This document shows, piece by piece, positions 36,704 to 45,722 of a stretch of 64,000 nucleotides of DNA. The stretch's first letter is position 1; each line of letters opens with the position of its first letter. The DNA comes from Dehalococcoidia bacterium (GTDB lineage: Bacteria > Chloroflexota > Dehalococcoidia > GIF9 > AB-539-J10). The position numbers and the translations under genes are program-made. The DNA is taken from contig SKVJ01000001.1 of the NCBI GenBank assembly GCA_007129495.1, forward strand, positions 24,876 to 88,875, given 5' to 3'. The notes beneath the pieces were generated by a model, which was not told the origin of the DNA, did no database searches, and saw only the letters and a list, made by a program, of their open reading frames with translations.

Positions 36704-38167
36704 CTAGAGAGATCGAGGCGCAAACTCAAGCCGCAGCACCTCTCGCGTATCTGCCGTGACTTTGACACGTTCGTCGATGTGCCATCCCACAACCCAGATA
36801 ATCTGGCTCCGGGAACATACAATCGGGATACTGTCGCGAAGGCCCGCCGGAATTCTGGCATCGACCATCAAGTCCTGAACCTTCTTCTCTCCCGACATGC
36901 CGAGGGGCAAGAACCGATCTCCCGGCTTGCGTCGGCGAACGAAGAGTTCCTCTCCAGTCCTCGGTAGATCCAGATACGCAACATACGGCTCACCCTTGTC
37001 GTCATCCATACGCTCCACATAGCTTGCCGTCACCAACCATCCGGGCATGACGGTCTGGCCCGGCACAACCAGTGGAACAGGCATCGACGGCGCTTCGATT
37101 CGGCAAGTGGATGGCTCGGCTGAGCGAAAGAAAGCCGTCAGATCTCTTTCGCCCCTCCTCCACACAATGCCGTGCGGAAGATCAACTTGTTTGCCTGGTG
37201 ACTTCCAAACAAGAGACAGCACTGCCGTTACATGTTCATACGACACATCGCGTACGCCACCACTCAAGTGCATCAAGGTGTTCAGAATTAGCCTGGATTG
37301 GACGGCCGGAGAGGATTCAATGAATTCTGCCAGATCAATACGCACGCAATCCGGGCAAAGCGTAACGGTTCGCTCCCAGGCTTCCAGAGCTGCTCCCCAC
37401 AGGTGATTGTCATCTTCCACAGCTGACCCGGCAAGGCGAAGCAGTGCATCATCGAAACGGGGGTTCAGTTGTCGCATGATAGGAAGCAACTCAAGCCTGA
37501 TCCGATTGCGCAGGTAAGTGACTGACTCATTCGAGGCATCGTCTCTGAAGCCCAGATTCACGTCACGGCAATACTCTCTAGCCTCTTCACGTGAGACTGT
37601 CAGGAGTGGCCTCACCACCCGCAGAGTAGGGGGTCCGCTAGCTTCGCGAGACTGTAGGGGGAAATCAGCCACCGGCTCAAGCCCTCGAAGACCATGCACT
37701 CCTGACCCACGCAATATGTGCAGCATGACAGTTTCGACGGCATCATCGGTGGTATGGCCGGTCATCACCACATCAGCCCCAACCTTCTGGGCCACACTCC
37801 GCAAGAAGGAATACCGCACCTCTCTGGCAGCCTCCTCCACGGAACATCGGCGTGACGCCCGATGGGCCATCACATCGCGAGACTCGACCGTACAAGGGAG
37901 ACCAAGTGCCTCGGCCTGGACTATTACGAAATCTGAATCCTCCTTCGAATCAGCGCCACGCAGCATGTGGTCCAGATGAGCCACATGGACCTTCACTTGA
38001 AGCGCACCCGACAGTCGGTGAAGTACATGTAGCAGGCAGACGGAATCTGCACCACCGGAAACAGCAACCACCACCATGATTCCTGGTGGAAGTGCACACC
38101 GGCTCCGGATGAACTCCTGAACTCTGTTCTCAAGTCCCCTAATGCGGCCCTGGCTGCCTTCCTTCAT
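36704..38167 (-). CDS. tilS: tRNA(Ile)-lysidine synthase
   Basis: The 487-residue TilS has the PP-loop VAVSGGADSVCLLH (about residues 34-47) and HLDHMLRG. The N-terminal N-type ATPase domain continues to MTGHTTDDAVETVMLHILRGSG, and the C-terminal domain ends in the KVQDLMVDARIPAGLRDSIPIV segment. It converts the wobble C of tRNA-Ile to lysidine. It begins 6 bp after the phosphatase gene. The ribosome site is weak. Confidence 0.95.
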   Translation of the reverse strand: MKEGSQGRIRGLENRVQEFIRSRCALPPGIMVVVAVSGGADSVCLLHVLHRLSGALQVKVHVAHLDHMLRGADSKEDSDFVIVQAEALGLPCTVESRDVMAHRASRRCSVEEAAREVRYSFLRSVAQKVGADVVMTGHTTDDAVETVMLHILRGSGVHGLRGLEPVADFPLQSREASGPPTLRVVRPLLTVSREEAREYCRDVNLGFRDDASNESVTYLRNRIRLELLPIMRQLNPRFDDALLRLAGSAVEDDNHLWGAALEAWERTVTLCPDCVRIDLAEFIESSPAVQSRLILNTLMHLSGGVRDVSYEHVTAVLSLVWKSPGKQVDLPHGIVWRRGERDLTAFFRSAEPSTCRIEAPSMPVPLVVPGQTVMPGWLVTASYVERMDDDKGEPYVAYLDLPRTGEELFVRRRKPGDRFLPLGMSGEKKVQDLMVDARIPAGLRDSIPIVCSRSQIIWVVGWHIDERVKVTADTREVLRLEFAPRSL

Positions 38168-38173
38168 GGAGGT

Positions 38174-38779
38174 CTACACTACCTGATAAGATGTATCGTT
38201 GAACCGTGAAAGCCGTGCTCCAAACCTCCCGAATTCAATGGTGCTGATGCTTCCCGGATCCATGCGGAACTTGACGAGCATGTGTAATGGCAATTCAAGC
38301 GCCTTCAGGATGATGGATAACGTCGTGAAATAGTGGCTTACGACCAGAACGTTCTCGGGAGTCCCATTGCCAACGTAAGAGCTCACAACTCCCCAGGCCC
38401 GTTCCTGCAACTCTACGAAACTCTCGCCACCAGGCAGACGCTCCCTTCCGCCTCTCCACCAATCCAGCAGAAGCTCCGTGAAGGTCTGAGGCATCTCGGT
38501 CGTTGAAAGGCCATCGAACTCACCTACGTTTACTTCCTTCAACTCCGGATGGAAATTGACGGCCAGTTGATGGTAGCTGGCTATGGCTTCCGCGGTCACA
38601 GCCGTGCGCCGTAACGGACTTGCCAGGATCAGATCAACTGTCTCATCGCGAAAAATCTTCCCCAGGAGGAGTATCTGCCGCCGGCCATGCTCACTCAGTT
38701 CAGTATCAACCCCCCCACCCTGGACTTTCCGCTCGCTATTCCACACCGTCTCGCCATGTCGAACCAGAATCAGTCTCAA
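38174..38779 (-). CDS. Histidine phosphatase family protein
   Basis: The 201-residue protein begins LRLILVRHGETVWN with the catalytic RHG, then ASPLRRTAVTAEAI, and ends with VVSHYFTTLSIIL containing the second His. It may be a phosphoglycerate mutase-like or alpha-ribazole phosphatase enzyme. Substrate is undetermined. I place the start at TTG 38779 because GGAGG lies 7 nt before it and the protein then begins at the family N-terminus. ATG 38800 would add seven odd residues. Confidence 0.85.
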   Translation of the reverse strand: MRLILVRHGETVWNSERKVQGGGVDTELSEHGRRQILLLGKIFRDETVDLILASPLRRTAVTAEAIASYHQLAVNFHPELKEVNVGEFDGLSTTEMPQTFTELLLDWWRGGRERLPGGESFVELQERAWGVVSSYVGNGTPENVLVVSHYFTTLSIILKALELPLHMLVKFRMDPGSISTIEFGRFGARLSRFNDTSYQVV

Positions 38780-38812
38780 GAAGGAACCTCCATGAACCAT
38801 CAAACAGTAACG

Positions 38813-39496
38813 CTAGGATGAATGAGAGCACTCCTGTACTGATTGGCAATCCTCACCCTGGAAAAGAAGTTCCAGGCGATGAATCGACTTCTCAGGAGCG
38901 GAGAAACCAAGCGCTGCCAGGACGTGATCAGGGCGTGCGCTGCCTTCCTGCCCAATATTCACCAGCATTTCGATACTGCACCAGTCGTCAGGTCTCTGCT
39001 CGACAGTAATCGTGCGAACATGAGGCCTCAAGTCAGTCGATTTCACCTCGTCACCGCGAACGAACTGATGTATCGCAGTTTCAGCCTGCAGAAACGCCCG
39101 CGTTGCATCAACCGCCCCCGACACACCACCGTCATGCCATGCCACGCAGCAGTAACGGGCCATGCGAATCATAGTCTGCAGTGCAGGAGCCCCCGTTGGC
39201 ACTTCCCATGCATCAAACAGCACGAATCCCACCGGTAACTGACTTCTGGCCATCATCACCACAGACTCGGGCGGTAACCACTTGCGAACCCAGATATCCA
39301 TCAACTCAGCCTCGCTCGTGAACCCTACAGCCAGAGGTGCCGCAACAGCGATTTTCGGATGTGGCGTGAATCCCTGGCTGTACTCGAGGGGGATGAAGGC
39401 GCGCCGGAACACCCTGTCCCAGCATCGCACAGTATCAAGATGGGATATAAATCGAACCGGCCCCTCCCGCCCGAATCTAAGGCGAACCCGTTGCAT
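38813..39496 (-). CDS. DUF2344 / radical SAM-linked protein (TIGR03936 type)
   Basis: The 227-residue protein begins MQRVRLRFGREGPVRFISHLDTVRCWDRVFRRA and has GFTPHPKIAVAAPLAVGFTSEAELMDIW, the hallmark of a family usually fused or adjacent to a B12-binding radical SAM protein. No such partner is next to it here. Function unknown. tRNA or rRNA modification has been suggested by context in other genomes. It overlaps the CorC/HlyC gene by 20 bp. Confidence 0.85.
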   Translation of the reverse strand: MQRVRLRFGREGPVRFISHLDTVRCWDRVFRRAFIPLEYSQGFTPHPKIAVAAPLAVGFTSEAELMDIWVRKWLPPESVVMMARSQLPVGFVLFDAWEVPTGAPALQTMIRMARYCCVAWHDGGVSGAVDATRAFLQAETAIHQFVRGDEVKSTDLRPHVRTITVEQRPDDWCSIEMLVNIGQEGSARPDHVLAALGFSAPEKSIHRLELLFQGEDCQSVQECSHSS

Positions 39497-40793
39497 CGAT
39501 GTCCATTCCAGAATGCTGCGCTGGAGTGGTGACAGGTACGTCTTTGGTCACCACCACTTTTTCTATCTTGATGCCACGCATCTCTGCCACCACCACTTTA
39601 AGGTCGCGATACTTAAGCTGCTCTCCTTCATGCGGCATACGACCCAACTGACTGAGCACGAAACCGGCAACGGTTTCGTAGTCACCCTCAGGCAGGCCCA
39701 ACTCGAGGTCCTCATTGGCATCCACGACGCGATACCCACCATCAAGCTGATACGTGTTCTCCGCAGTCATGACGAAGTCCTCGTCTCCGTTCCCTAATTC
39801 ATCCTTGATCTCACCAATCACCTCTTCCGTAAGCAAGCCAAGCGTCACCATACCGGCCACCCCGCCATATTCATCAACAACCAGGGCCACATGATGGGCA
39901 GCATCACGCATCTCACTGAGTAGTCGGCCTAGTGGCTGGCTTTCTGGCACGAAATAAGCAGGCCGAATAACCTCCTCAACCAGCACGTGTTCCGGCAGGC
40001 ACGAGTCGGTCATCTTCATAAGAACATCCTTGGCAGAGATTATGCCGATGACATTATCGGTCGTCTCCCGATAAACAGGAAAGCGACTGTAGGGTTTCTC
40101 CGCGTAGATACGAAGGAAATCGGTCAGAGATGTTCCTTCCGCCACCCACGAAATCTCAGTCCTCGGTACCATCACCTTACTGACAGGCGTGTTCGTGAAC
40201 TCCAGCACTTTGTGCAGCATCTCGGCCTGATCTTCGGCAACCACACCCTCACTCTCACCCACGTCAATCGCAGAGCGCAATTCTCCGGTACTCACCAGCA
40301 TTCTCCTGCTTTCCGCATCGGTGACCAAACGGCGAAAGCCGAAGCCTATACGCTCAAGGAGCATCACAAAGGGGAACAACATGAGTTCGACGAAACGGAT
40401 AGGATGGATGTAAGTCATCGCCACCGCTTCAGCGTGGTGTACCGCCAGAGTCTTCGGAAGCAATTCTCCAAATACGAGAACCAGACCAGTCACACCGAGA
40501 GTCGCAATGACAGGTCCCCATGGAAGCCCAAACCACGCGATGCACAAAATCGTGCCAATCGTCGCTGCGGCGATGTTCACCAGGTTGTTGCTCAGAAGAA
40601 CGGTGGCCAGAAGTCGTTCCGGCCGATCCAGTACACGAGCCAACTGCTGCCCGCCGCGAATACCGCTCTCGCGCAAATAATGCACGCGCAAACGCGGTAC
40701 AGAGATGAAGGCGGATTCAGCGCTCGAGAAAAAGCCTGAGAGCAACAGGCAGAATAGGAATGCCGGTAGAAGCCAACTGTCAGGATCGCCCAC
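39477..40793 (-). CDS. HlyC/CorC family transporter-associated protein (CNNM + CBS pair)
   Basis: The 438-residue protein has an N-terminal CNNM membrane domain (LLSGFFSSAESAFISVPRLR, GELLPKTLAVHH), two CBS domains (KVMVPRTEISWV, RFPVYRETTDNVIGIISAKDVL, VDEYGGVAGMVTL) and a C-terminal CorC_HlyC domain (YQLDGGYRVVDANEDLELGLP). The family is linked to Mg/Co ion export. The start is uncertain: GTG 40793 fits the family, while the frame is open to TTG 40889. The predicted promoter start near 40873 rules out most of the extension. Confidence 0.88.
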   Translation of the reverse strand: MGDPDSWLLPAFLFCLLLSGFFSSAESAFISVPRLRVHYLRESGIRGGQQLARVLDRPERLLATVLLSNNLVNIAAATIGTILCIAWFGLPWGPVIATLGVTGLVLVFGELLPKTLAVHHAEAVAMTYIHPIRFVELMLFPFVMLLERIGFGFRRLVTDAESRRMLVSTGELRSAIDVGESEGVVAEDQAEMLHKVLEFTNTPVSKVMVPRTEISWVAEGTSLTDFLRIYAEKPYSRFPVYRETTDNVIGIISAKDVLMKMTDSCLPEHVLVEEVIRPAYFVPESQPLGRLLSEMRDAAHHVALVVDEYGGVAGMVTLGLLTEEVIGEIKDELGNGDEDFVMTAENTYQLDGGYRVVDANEDLELGLPEGDYETVAGFVLSQLGRMPHEGEQLKYRDLKVVVAEMRGIKIEKVVVTKDVPVTTPAQHSGMDIDATGSP

Positions 40794-40879
40794 TTGAAAT
40801 GCTATACCGACTCTTGTACCGCCGCCACTTCGCCCGACTAACGGGCCTTCCAGGTCGACAACAGATGAGCCGTACAACA

Positions 40880-40908
40880 ATCGTAGCATTGCATGTAAAG
40901 CATGTCAA
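40880..40908 (-). promoter_or_regulatory. Predicted promoter of the CorC/HlyC-to-truB gene run
   Basis: On the minus strand TTGACA (40903-40908), a 17-bp spacer and TACGAT (40880-40885). The ~400 bp between this gene and the divergent carboxyltransferase hold no gene. They hold this promoter and the one at 41113. Confidence 0.65.
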
Positions 40909-41112
40909 AGATTTGTACTCGTCCAGCGGATTAGTGACACATCATCTCCTTCCAACCGTCATGGTATTGCTGCAGAACTTGTTGAGGTGTCAGGTCGATA
41001 GGAAACACCTCGAGGAGCGGCACGGCTGGTCCACAGCCAGAAACTGAGTCACAGACGATGCCCGTTCCCGAAGCGGCCCCAATTCTCACCACTGATGGTA
41101 GGAGCTCTGCCC

Positions 41113-41142
41113 TTGAACAGCGTCCCATCACGCGACTATTAT
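41113..41142 (+). promoter_or_regulatory. Predicted promoter of the carboxyltransferase/acyl-CoA dehydrogenase genes
   Basis: TTGAAC (41113-41118), an 18-bp spacer and TATTAT (41137-41142), about 57 nt before the start codon at 41200. Confidence 0.5.
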
Positions 41143-41199
41143 ACGTGCTGCAGGCCACCGGATTCCGCTGGAAAGCATGGTACGACAGAAGGGGACAAG

Positions 41200-42768
41200 A
41201 TGGACAGACGCGCAGAGAAGACGACGAGAGACCGAGTAGACGAATGGAACAACCGGCGACAGCACCTGCTCGAAATGGGAGGGGCTGAAGCAATAGAAGA
41301 GCGCCACAGAAAAGGACAGATGACGGCGCGTGAGCGCTTGGACTACCTGTTCGACCCGAACACTTTCACCGAGATCGGACTGTGGGTCAAGCATCGCACA
41401 ACGGCGTTCGGCATGGATGAGCGGGAGATACCAGCGGAGGGCATAATCACCGGCTTCGGCAAAGTGAATGGCCGCACAATAGTCGCCGCAGCCGAGGACT
41501 TCACCGCCATGATGGGCACATTCGGCGAGTACCACGGGCGCAAGCTGGCGCGAGCCATCCGGTTCGCGAGGGAGAATGGATGGCCGTTCGTCACAATGAA
41601 CGACTCCGCCGGAGCGAGACTCCACGAGGGTATGGACACTCTTGAGGCATACGGCTGGACGTTCCGCGAACAGATCGAAGCGTCCGGCGTCATCCCGCAG
41701 ATATCGCTCCTCATGGGCCCTTGCCTGGGCGGACAGGCCTATCATCCGGTAATGATGGACTTCGTTATCCAGAACCGCCGCACGGGATTCATGGGCATCG
41801 CCGGGCCCGCCTTCGTCAAGACGCAGACAGGTGAGGAGATCAGCCTTGAAGACCTGTGTGGCTGGCAGAGCCACGCCACGAAATCGGGACAGACGCATCT
41901 GGTTGCTGACTCCGATGAGGAGTGCCTTGACCAATGCAAGGAACTGCTGGGCTTCCTGCCATCGAACAACACCGACCGGCCACCGCGGGTGTTGAACAGC
42001 GATCCGGCCGACAGAGTGAGCGCGGAGATGGATGATCTCATTCCCGACCATCCAATGCGCGCTTACGATATGAAGAAGGTCATTCATGCGGTAGTCGATG
42101 ATCACCGTTACTTCGAGATACTGCCCTATTACGCGACAAATTCTATTTGCGGTTTCGCGCGATTCGACGGCAGGACTGTGGGGCTCGTTGCGAACCAGCC
42201 AGCGGCCAAGGCAGGAGTATTGGATATCAACTCCTGCGACAAACTGGCGAGGTTCATTCGGTTTTGCGACCTGTTCAACATACCGCTCGTATCGCTGACA
42301 GATTGTCCAGGCTATCTCATCGGTTCCCAACAGGACTGGTCAGGCATACTCCGGCACGGCGCCAAACTGCTGTTTGCCTGGGCTGATGCCACGGTCCCGC
42401 TCATCTCCGTCATCCTCCGTAAGTCATACGCAGGCGCACACTACGGCATGCTCGACAAGTCCATAGGTGCGGACTTCGTCTTCGCATGGCCGACCGCACG
42501 CATTTCCATTGTAGGTGCGGAAACTGCAGCGAGTGTGATCTTCGCGAAGGAGATCAGGGCCGCAAGCAACCCCGAGGAGGAACGGCGGCGTAAGCTCAAG
42601 GAATACTCGGACCTGTACGAGAGCCCGTATCCAGCCGCAGAACGAGGCTATGTAGATGACATTATACAGCCGGCCGCTACACGTCTCTACATCAACCGGG
42701 CCCTGGATGCCCTTGCCCACAAACGTGTGGCCAGGCCGTCCCGCAAGTATTCTAATATCACCTTGTAG
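41200..42768 (+). CDS. Acyl-CoA carboxylase carboxyltransferase subunit (PccB/MmdA-like)
   Basis: The 522-residue protein has both halves of the biotin-dependent carboxyltransferase: ERHRKGQMTARERLDYLFD, MNDSAGARLHEG and GPCLGGQAYHP in the N-half, and LTDCPGYLIGSQQDWSGI and RKSYAGAHYGMLDKSIGADF in the C-half. It could carboxylate propionyl- or other acyl-CoA, or decarboxylate methylmalonyl-CoA. No biotin carboxylase or biotin carrier gene is in the window. AGGGGAC precedes the ATG. It is followed 12 bp later by acyl-CoA dehydrogenases, so the true acyl substrate is open. Confidence 0.9.
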   Translation: MDRRAEKTTRDRVDEWNNRRQHLLEMGGAEAIEERHRKGQMTARERLDYLFDPNTFTEIGLWVKHRTTAFGMDEREIPAEGIITGFGKVNGRTIVAAAEDFTAMMGTFGEYHGRKLARAIRFARENGWPFVTMNDSAGARLHEGMDTLEAYGWTFREQIEASGVIPQISLLMGPCLGGQAYHPVMMDFVIQNRRTGFMGIAGPAFVKTQTGEEISLEDLCGWQSHATKSGQTHLVADSDEECLDQCKELLGFLPSNNTDRPPRVLNSDPADRVSAEMDDLIPDHPMRAYDMKKVIHAVVDDHRYFEILPYYATNSICGFARFDGRTVGLVANQPAAKAGVLDINSCDKLARFIRFCDLFNIPLVSLTDCPGYLIGSQQDWSGILRHGAKLLFAWADATVPLISVILRKSYAGAHYGMLDKSIGADFVFAWPTARISIVGAETAASVIFAKEIRAASNPEEERRRKLKEYSDLYESPYPAAERGYVDDIIQPAATRLYINRALDALAHKRVARPSRKYSNITL

Positions 42769-42780
42769 GGAGTGTGAGAC

Positions 42781-43956
42781 ATGGACTTCGCATTCAACTC
42801 CGAACAGGAATCCCTGCGCGATGACGTGCGTTCCTTCCTGGAGCAGGAGATACGGGAAGGAAAGTGGGAGCCCCAGTGCGACGCATGGATCCAGGGATTC
42901 GATCCCGGCTTCACGAAACGGGTCGCCCAACGCGGATGGATAGGTCTGACATGGCCGCGACAGTACGGTGGAAAGGAACAGTCTTTCGTCGACCGCCTCA
43001 TAGTCACCGAGGAGATGCTTCGATACGGCGCTCCAGCCGCATGTCATTGGTTCGCCGACCGGCAGATAGGCGGTTCCATACTCCGCTACGGTACCGAAGA
43101 TCAGCGGCGGGAGTTCCTGCCCCGCATAGTACGGGGAGAACTCTACGTCGGACTGGGCATGAGTGAGACCGAGGCCGGCTCCGACCTCGCCTCGCTCATG
43201 ACAAAGGCTGAAGAACAGGACGACTGCTTCCTCGTGAATGGACAAAAGACATGGACGAGTGGAGGGTCGTATATCAACTACATCGATCTCTTCGCCCGTA
43301 CCGATTTCCAGGCGCCCAGGCACAAAGGCATCACCGAGTTTCTCGTTCCAATGGACCTCCCGGGTATTTCACGCGTGCCAATGGTGGATATCACCGGCAC
43401 GGAGGCCTGGAACGACATCTTCTTCGATAATGTGCGTGTACCTAAAGAGTGCGTCATCGGAGAACGCAACAAAGGCTTCTATCACGTGGTCGAAGAGCTG
43501 GCATACGAGCGCGGCGGCATGGAGCGCCTCATGGGCAACTTCCCACTCTACGACGGACTCAGGCGCTTCGTAGCCAACACGAAGAAAGATGGACGACCGC
43601 TGGGTGAAGAGCCACGGGTTCGCACGCTCATGTCCGAACTGCAGGTCGAGTTCGAGGTAGGCAGACTCCTCATGTTCCGGGCTGCCTCGGTAATGGACGA
43701 AGGCCGTGCTCCCACAATCGAGGCCGCGACCTCCAAAGTTCATGGCACCTCATTCGAACAACGCCTGGCCAACTCCGCCATGGAATTGCTGGGACCGTAC
43801 GGTGGCCTTACCGGTCGCTCGTCTGAGGCAAAGATGGCCGGCATGGCGATTCACTCGTACCTGGCATCAAAGGGCTACAGCCTCCAGGCGGGCAGTTCCG
43901 AAGTGCTCAAGAACATCATCGCAACCCGTGGGCTGGGACTGCCGTCGCAGTCCTGA
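42781..43956 (+). CDS. Acyl-CoA dehydrogenase
   Basis: The 391-residue flavoprotein shows MDFAFNSEQESLRDDVRSFLEQEI, MSETEAGSDLASL, the FAD-binding NGQKTWTSGG and the C-terminal QAGSSEVLKNIIATRGLGLP. It oxidises an acyl-CoA to enoyl-CoA. The start is 12 bp after the carboxyltransferase. Substrate unknown. A second, more divergent dehydrogenase follows 24 bp later, so the two may work as a heteromer. Confidence 0.92.
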   Translation: MDFAFNSEQESLRDDVRSFLEQEIREGKWEPQCDAWIQGFDPGFTKRVAQRGWIGLTWPRQYGGKEQSFVDRLIVTEEMLRYGAPAACHWFADRQIGGSILRYGTEDQRREFLPRIVRGELYVGLGMSETEAGSDLASLMTKAEEQDDCFLVNGQKTWTSGGSYINYIDLFARTDFQAPRHKGITEFLVPMDLPGISRVPMVDITGTEAWNDIFFDNVRVPKECVIGERNKGFYHVVEELAYERGGMERLMGNFPLYDGLRRFVANTKKDGRPLGEEPRVRTLMSELQVEFEVGRLLMFRAASVMDEGRAPTIEAATSKVHGTSFEQRLANSAMELLGPYGGLTGRSSEAKMAGMAIHSYLASKGYSLQAGSSEVLKNIIATRGLGLPSQS

Positions 43957-43980
43957 GCGCGCCGGCAACGGAGTGACAAC

Positions 43981-45120
43981 ATGAATATGCAGTGGAACGA
44001 GACACAGGAAATGCTCCGGGCAAGCGCTCGGGAATTTCTGTCTGAGAACTATACCAGGAAGAGTATCCGTGATGCCCGCGACAGTGAGCAGGGTCTACCG
44101 GAGAACCTCTGGACACACATGGCAGAGTTGGGCTGGCTCGGGCTTGCACTACCCGAGGTTGCCGGGGGCAGCGACATGGGATTTCTGGACCTCTGCCTTC
44201 TTTCAGAGGAGATGGGATACGCATGCCTTCCATCCCCGTTCAACGAGTCTATAGCAGGATGCGGTCTCGTACTCGCTGAGACGGGAGCAGAACAAGGTCT
44301 CGATAGCCTGAGGATGCTGGGGTTGGGAGAATCCGTTATAATTCCCGCTTTCGCAGGGGCTTACAACAACGAGGGCTTCCTGGAATTCCCTCACGCCACT
44401 AGAGATGGAGACGGCTTTCGTATCGACGGCACTCACCTTTTCGTACCCCATGGTGCCATCGCCTCTTCGTTCCTGTGCCTTACGCAGGAGGATAGCTCAT
44501 CTGACCCGGCGCTGTTTCTTATTCCTGCAGATGGTGCAGGAATCTCGTTGACCGCACTTCACTCGACCAGAGACGACCGCCCCTGCCGCATCGATTTCAC
44601 GGGGGTACACGCTCCTGCATCAGCCCTGGTCAGCCTTGGTGAGCGCGCCAGAATCCTTGTGCACAGGGCGCGGCAGCACATGGATGTCGCCCGCTGCTTC
44701 GATATTACAGGTGCGCTGACCTGGGTGCTGGAGGACACCGTTGCCTATGCCAGGGAGCGCAGACAGTTCGGCCAGCCTATCGGGTCCTTCCAGGTGCTGC
44801 AGCACTACTGTGCAGATATGCATATCATGCTGGAAGGTCTGCGCATAAGCGCTTACCATGCAGCGTGGCGTATGAGCGATGGACTTGACGCCGACGGTGC
44901 CGTCGCCACAACATGCGCATTCGCTCACCAGGTCGTTCCGCGGTTCCTCGGAATGGCCCACCAGGTACACGGTGCCATGGGAGTCACGATTGAGCATGAT
45001 CTTTACCTCTATTCGACACACGTGAGCGCACCTGGGGCCGTACTTGTGCCGCTGTCGGAGTACCTTGAGGCTTCTCTCGGGTTCAGGCCAACTGGGGCCA
45101 CGACGTCCGATGGTCTTTGA
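43981..45120 (+). CDS. Acyl-CoA dehydrogenase, divergent second subunit
   Basis: The 379-residue protein starts MNMQWNETQEMLRASAREFLSENY and ends with ARERRQFGQPIGSFQVLQHYCADM and VHGAMGVTIEHDLYLY. The central FAD/substrate segment is less typical (IDGTHLFVPHGAIASSFLCL). Paired dehydrogenases of this kind occur in steroid and long side-chain oxidation in actinobacteria as alpha2-beta2 enzymes. That could be the case here, but is inferred only from pairing. Confidence 0.88.
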   Translation: MNMQWNETQEMLRASAREFLSENYTRKSIRDARDSEQGLPENLWTHMAELGWLGLALPEVAGGSDMGFLDLCLLSEEMGYACLPSPFNESIAGCGLVLAETGAEQGLDSLRMLGLGESVIIPAFAGAYNNEGFLEFPHATRDGDGFRIDGTHLFVPHGAIASSFLCLTQEDSSSDPALFLIPADGAGISLTALHSTRDDRPCRIDFTGVHAPASALVSLGERARILVHRARQHMDVARCFDITGALTWVLEDTVAYARERRQFGQPIGSFQVLQHYCADMHIMLEGLRISAYHAAWRMSDGLDADGAVATTCAFAHQVVPRFLGMAHQVHGAMGVTIEHDLYLYSTHVSAPGAVLVPLSEYLEASLGFRPTGATTSDGL

Positions 45121-45154
45121 CCGGACAATTGTACGTTCGGTAGCGGGCATTGCT

Positions 45155-45182
45155 TTGACACTGTGGCCGGGCACGGTATAAT
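45155..45182 (+). promoter_or_regulatory. Consensus promoter of tRNA-His
   Basis: TTGACA (45155-45160), a 16-bp spacer and TATAAT (45177-45182), both perfect consensus boxes. The predicted start is just before the tRNA 5' end. Confidence 0.85.
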
Positions 45183-45193
45183 ACAACGTTCGC

Positions 45194-45270
45194 GGTGAGC
45201 GTAGCCGAGTGGTCAAGGCGCCAGGTTGTGGCCCTGGAGATCGTGGGTTCAAATCCCACCGTTCACCCCA
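45194..45270 (+). tRNA. tRNA-His (GTG)
   Basis: The cloverleaf is complete. The 8-bp acceptor stem includes the extra G(-1) paired with C73 that marks tRNA-His. The D-arm stem is GCC/GGC, the anticodon stem is CCAGG/CCTGG with loop TTGTGGC (anticodon GTG), and the T-arm is GTGGG/CCCAC with loop TTCAAAT. CCA is encoded at 45268-45270. It is a single tRNA lying between the acyl-CoA dehydrogenase and mutase genes. Confidence 0.97.
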
Positions 45271-45722
45271 ATTTTTACCTTTCAGCGAACAACAGTATCA
45301 GTCTTCAGATCGGCTTCAACCGTGCTAGTGAGCATTCCACGTTTGAAACAAGCTCTGTGGTCGACGGTATGTCTTACGGAATACGTATGCATCCCTCGGG
45401 AGATGGACCTGTCTACCACTATCCTGCTTGACAAGACTCAGCTTCTCTTCACTTGTGGCAAATTAGGGGGGCATTGCCCCCTTCTCGCAACCAGGGGGTA
45501 CGCTGTGTGCAGCACAATAGGCGAACGCAGGCGCGGGGAACAGGATTGCCGATCCACGAAACGGGGGCTGGTTAAGTGATCGGCCGAGCAGTGGACGCGT
45601 ATGTCCTGAGGATAAGCCGCCGATACCAGAGTCATCACTCGATGCCCGCCCGCACTGTGCGATCCCGCGCGGGTGATCACGGTTCGAAGAGGCCGGTTGC
45701 ATCAAGCAAGGAGGGGATCTAA
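45271..45722 (+). other. Non-coding region before the mutase genes
   Basis: No gene is recognised. A short T-run follows the tRNA. An 8-bp hairpin with a 3-base loop lies at 45465-45483. No B12 riboswitch core was found before the B12-dependent mutase. Confidence 0.6.

Noticed and set aside
41128..42330. A 400-codon frame on the minus strand opposite the carboxyltransferase
   Set aside because: Antisense shadow of a confident gene without any recognisable motif.
42424..43323. A 299-codon frame opposite the carboxyltransferase end and acyl-CoA dehydrogenase start
   Set aside because: Spans two real genes on the other strand and has no own features.
45271..45722. Cobalamin riboswitch before the B12-dependent mutase
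   Set aside because: I could not find the conserved B12-box or the surrounding core helices.
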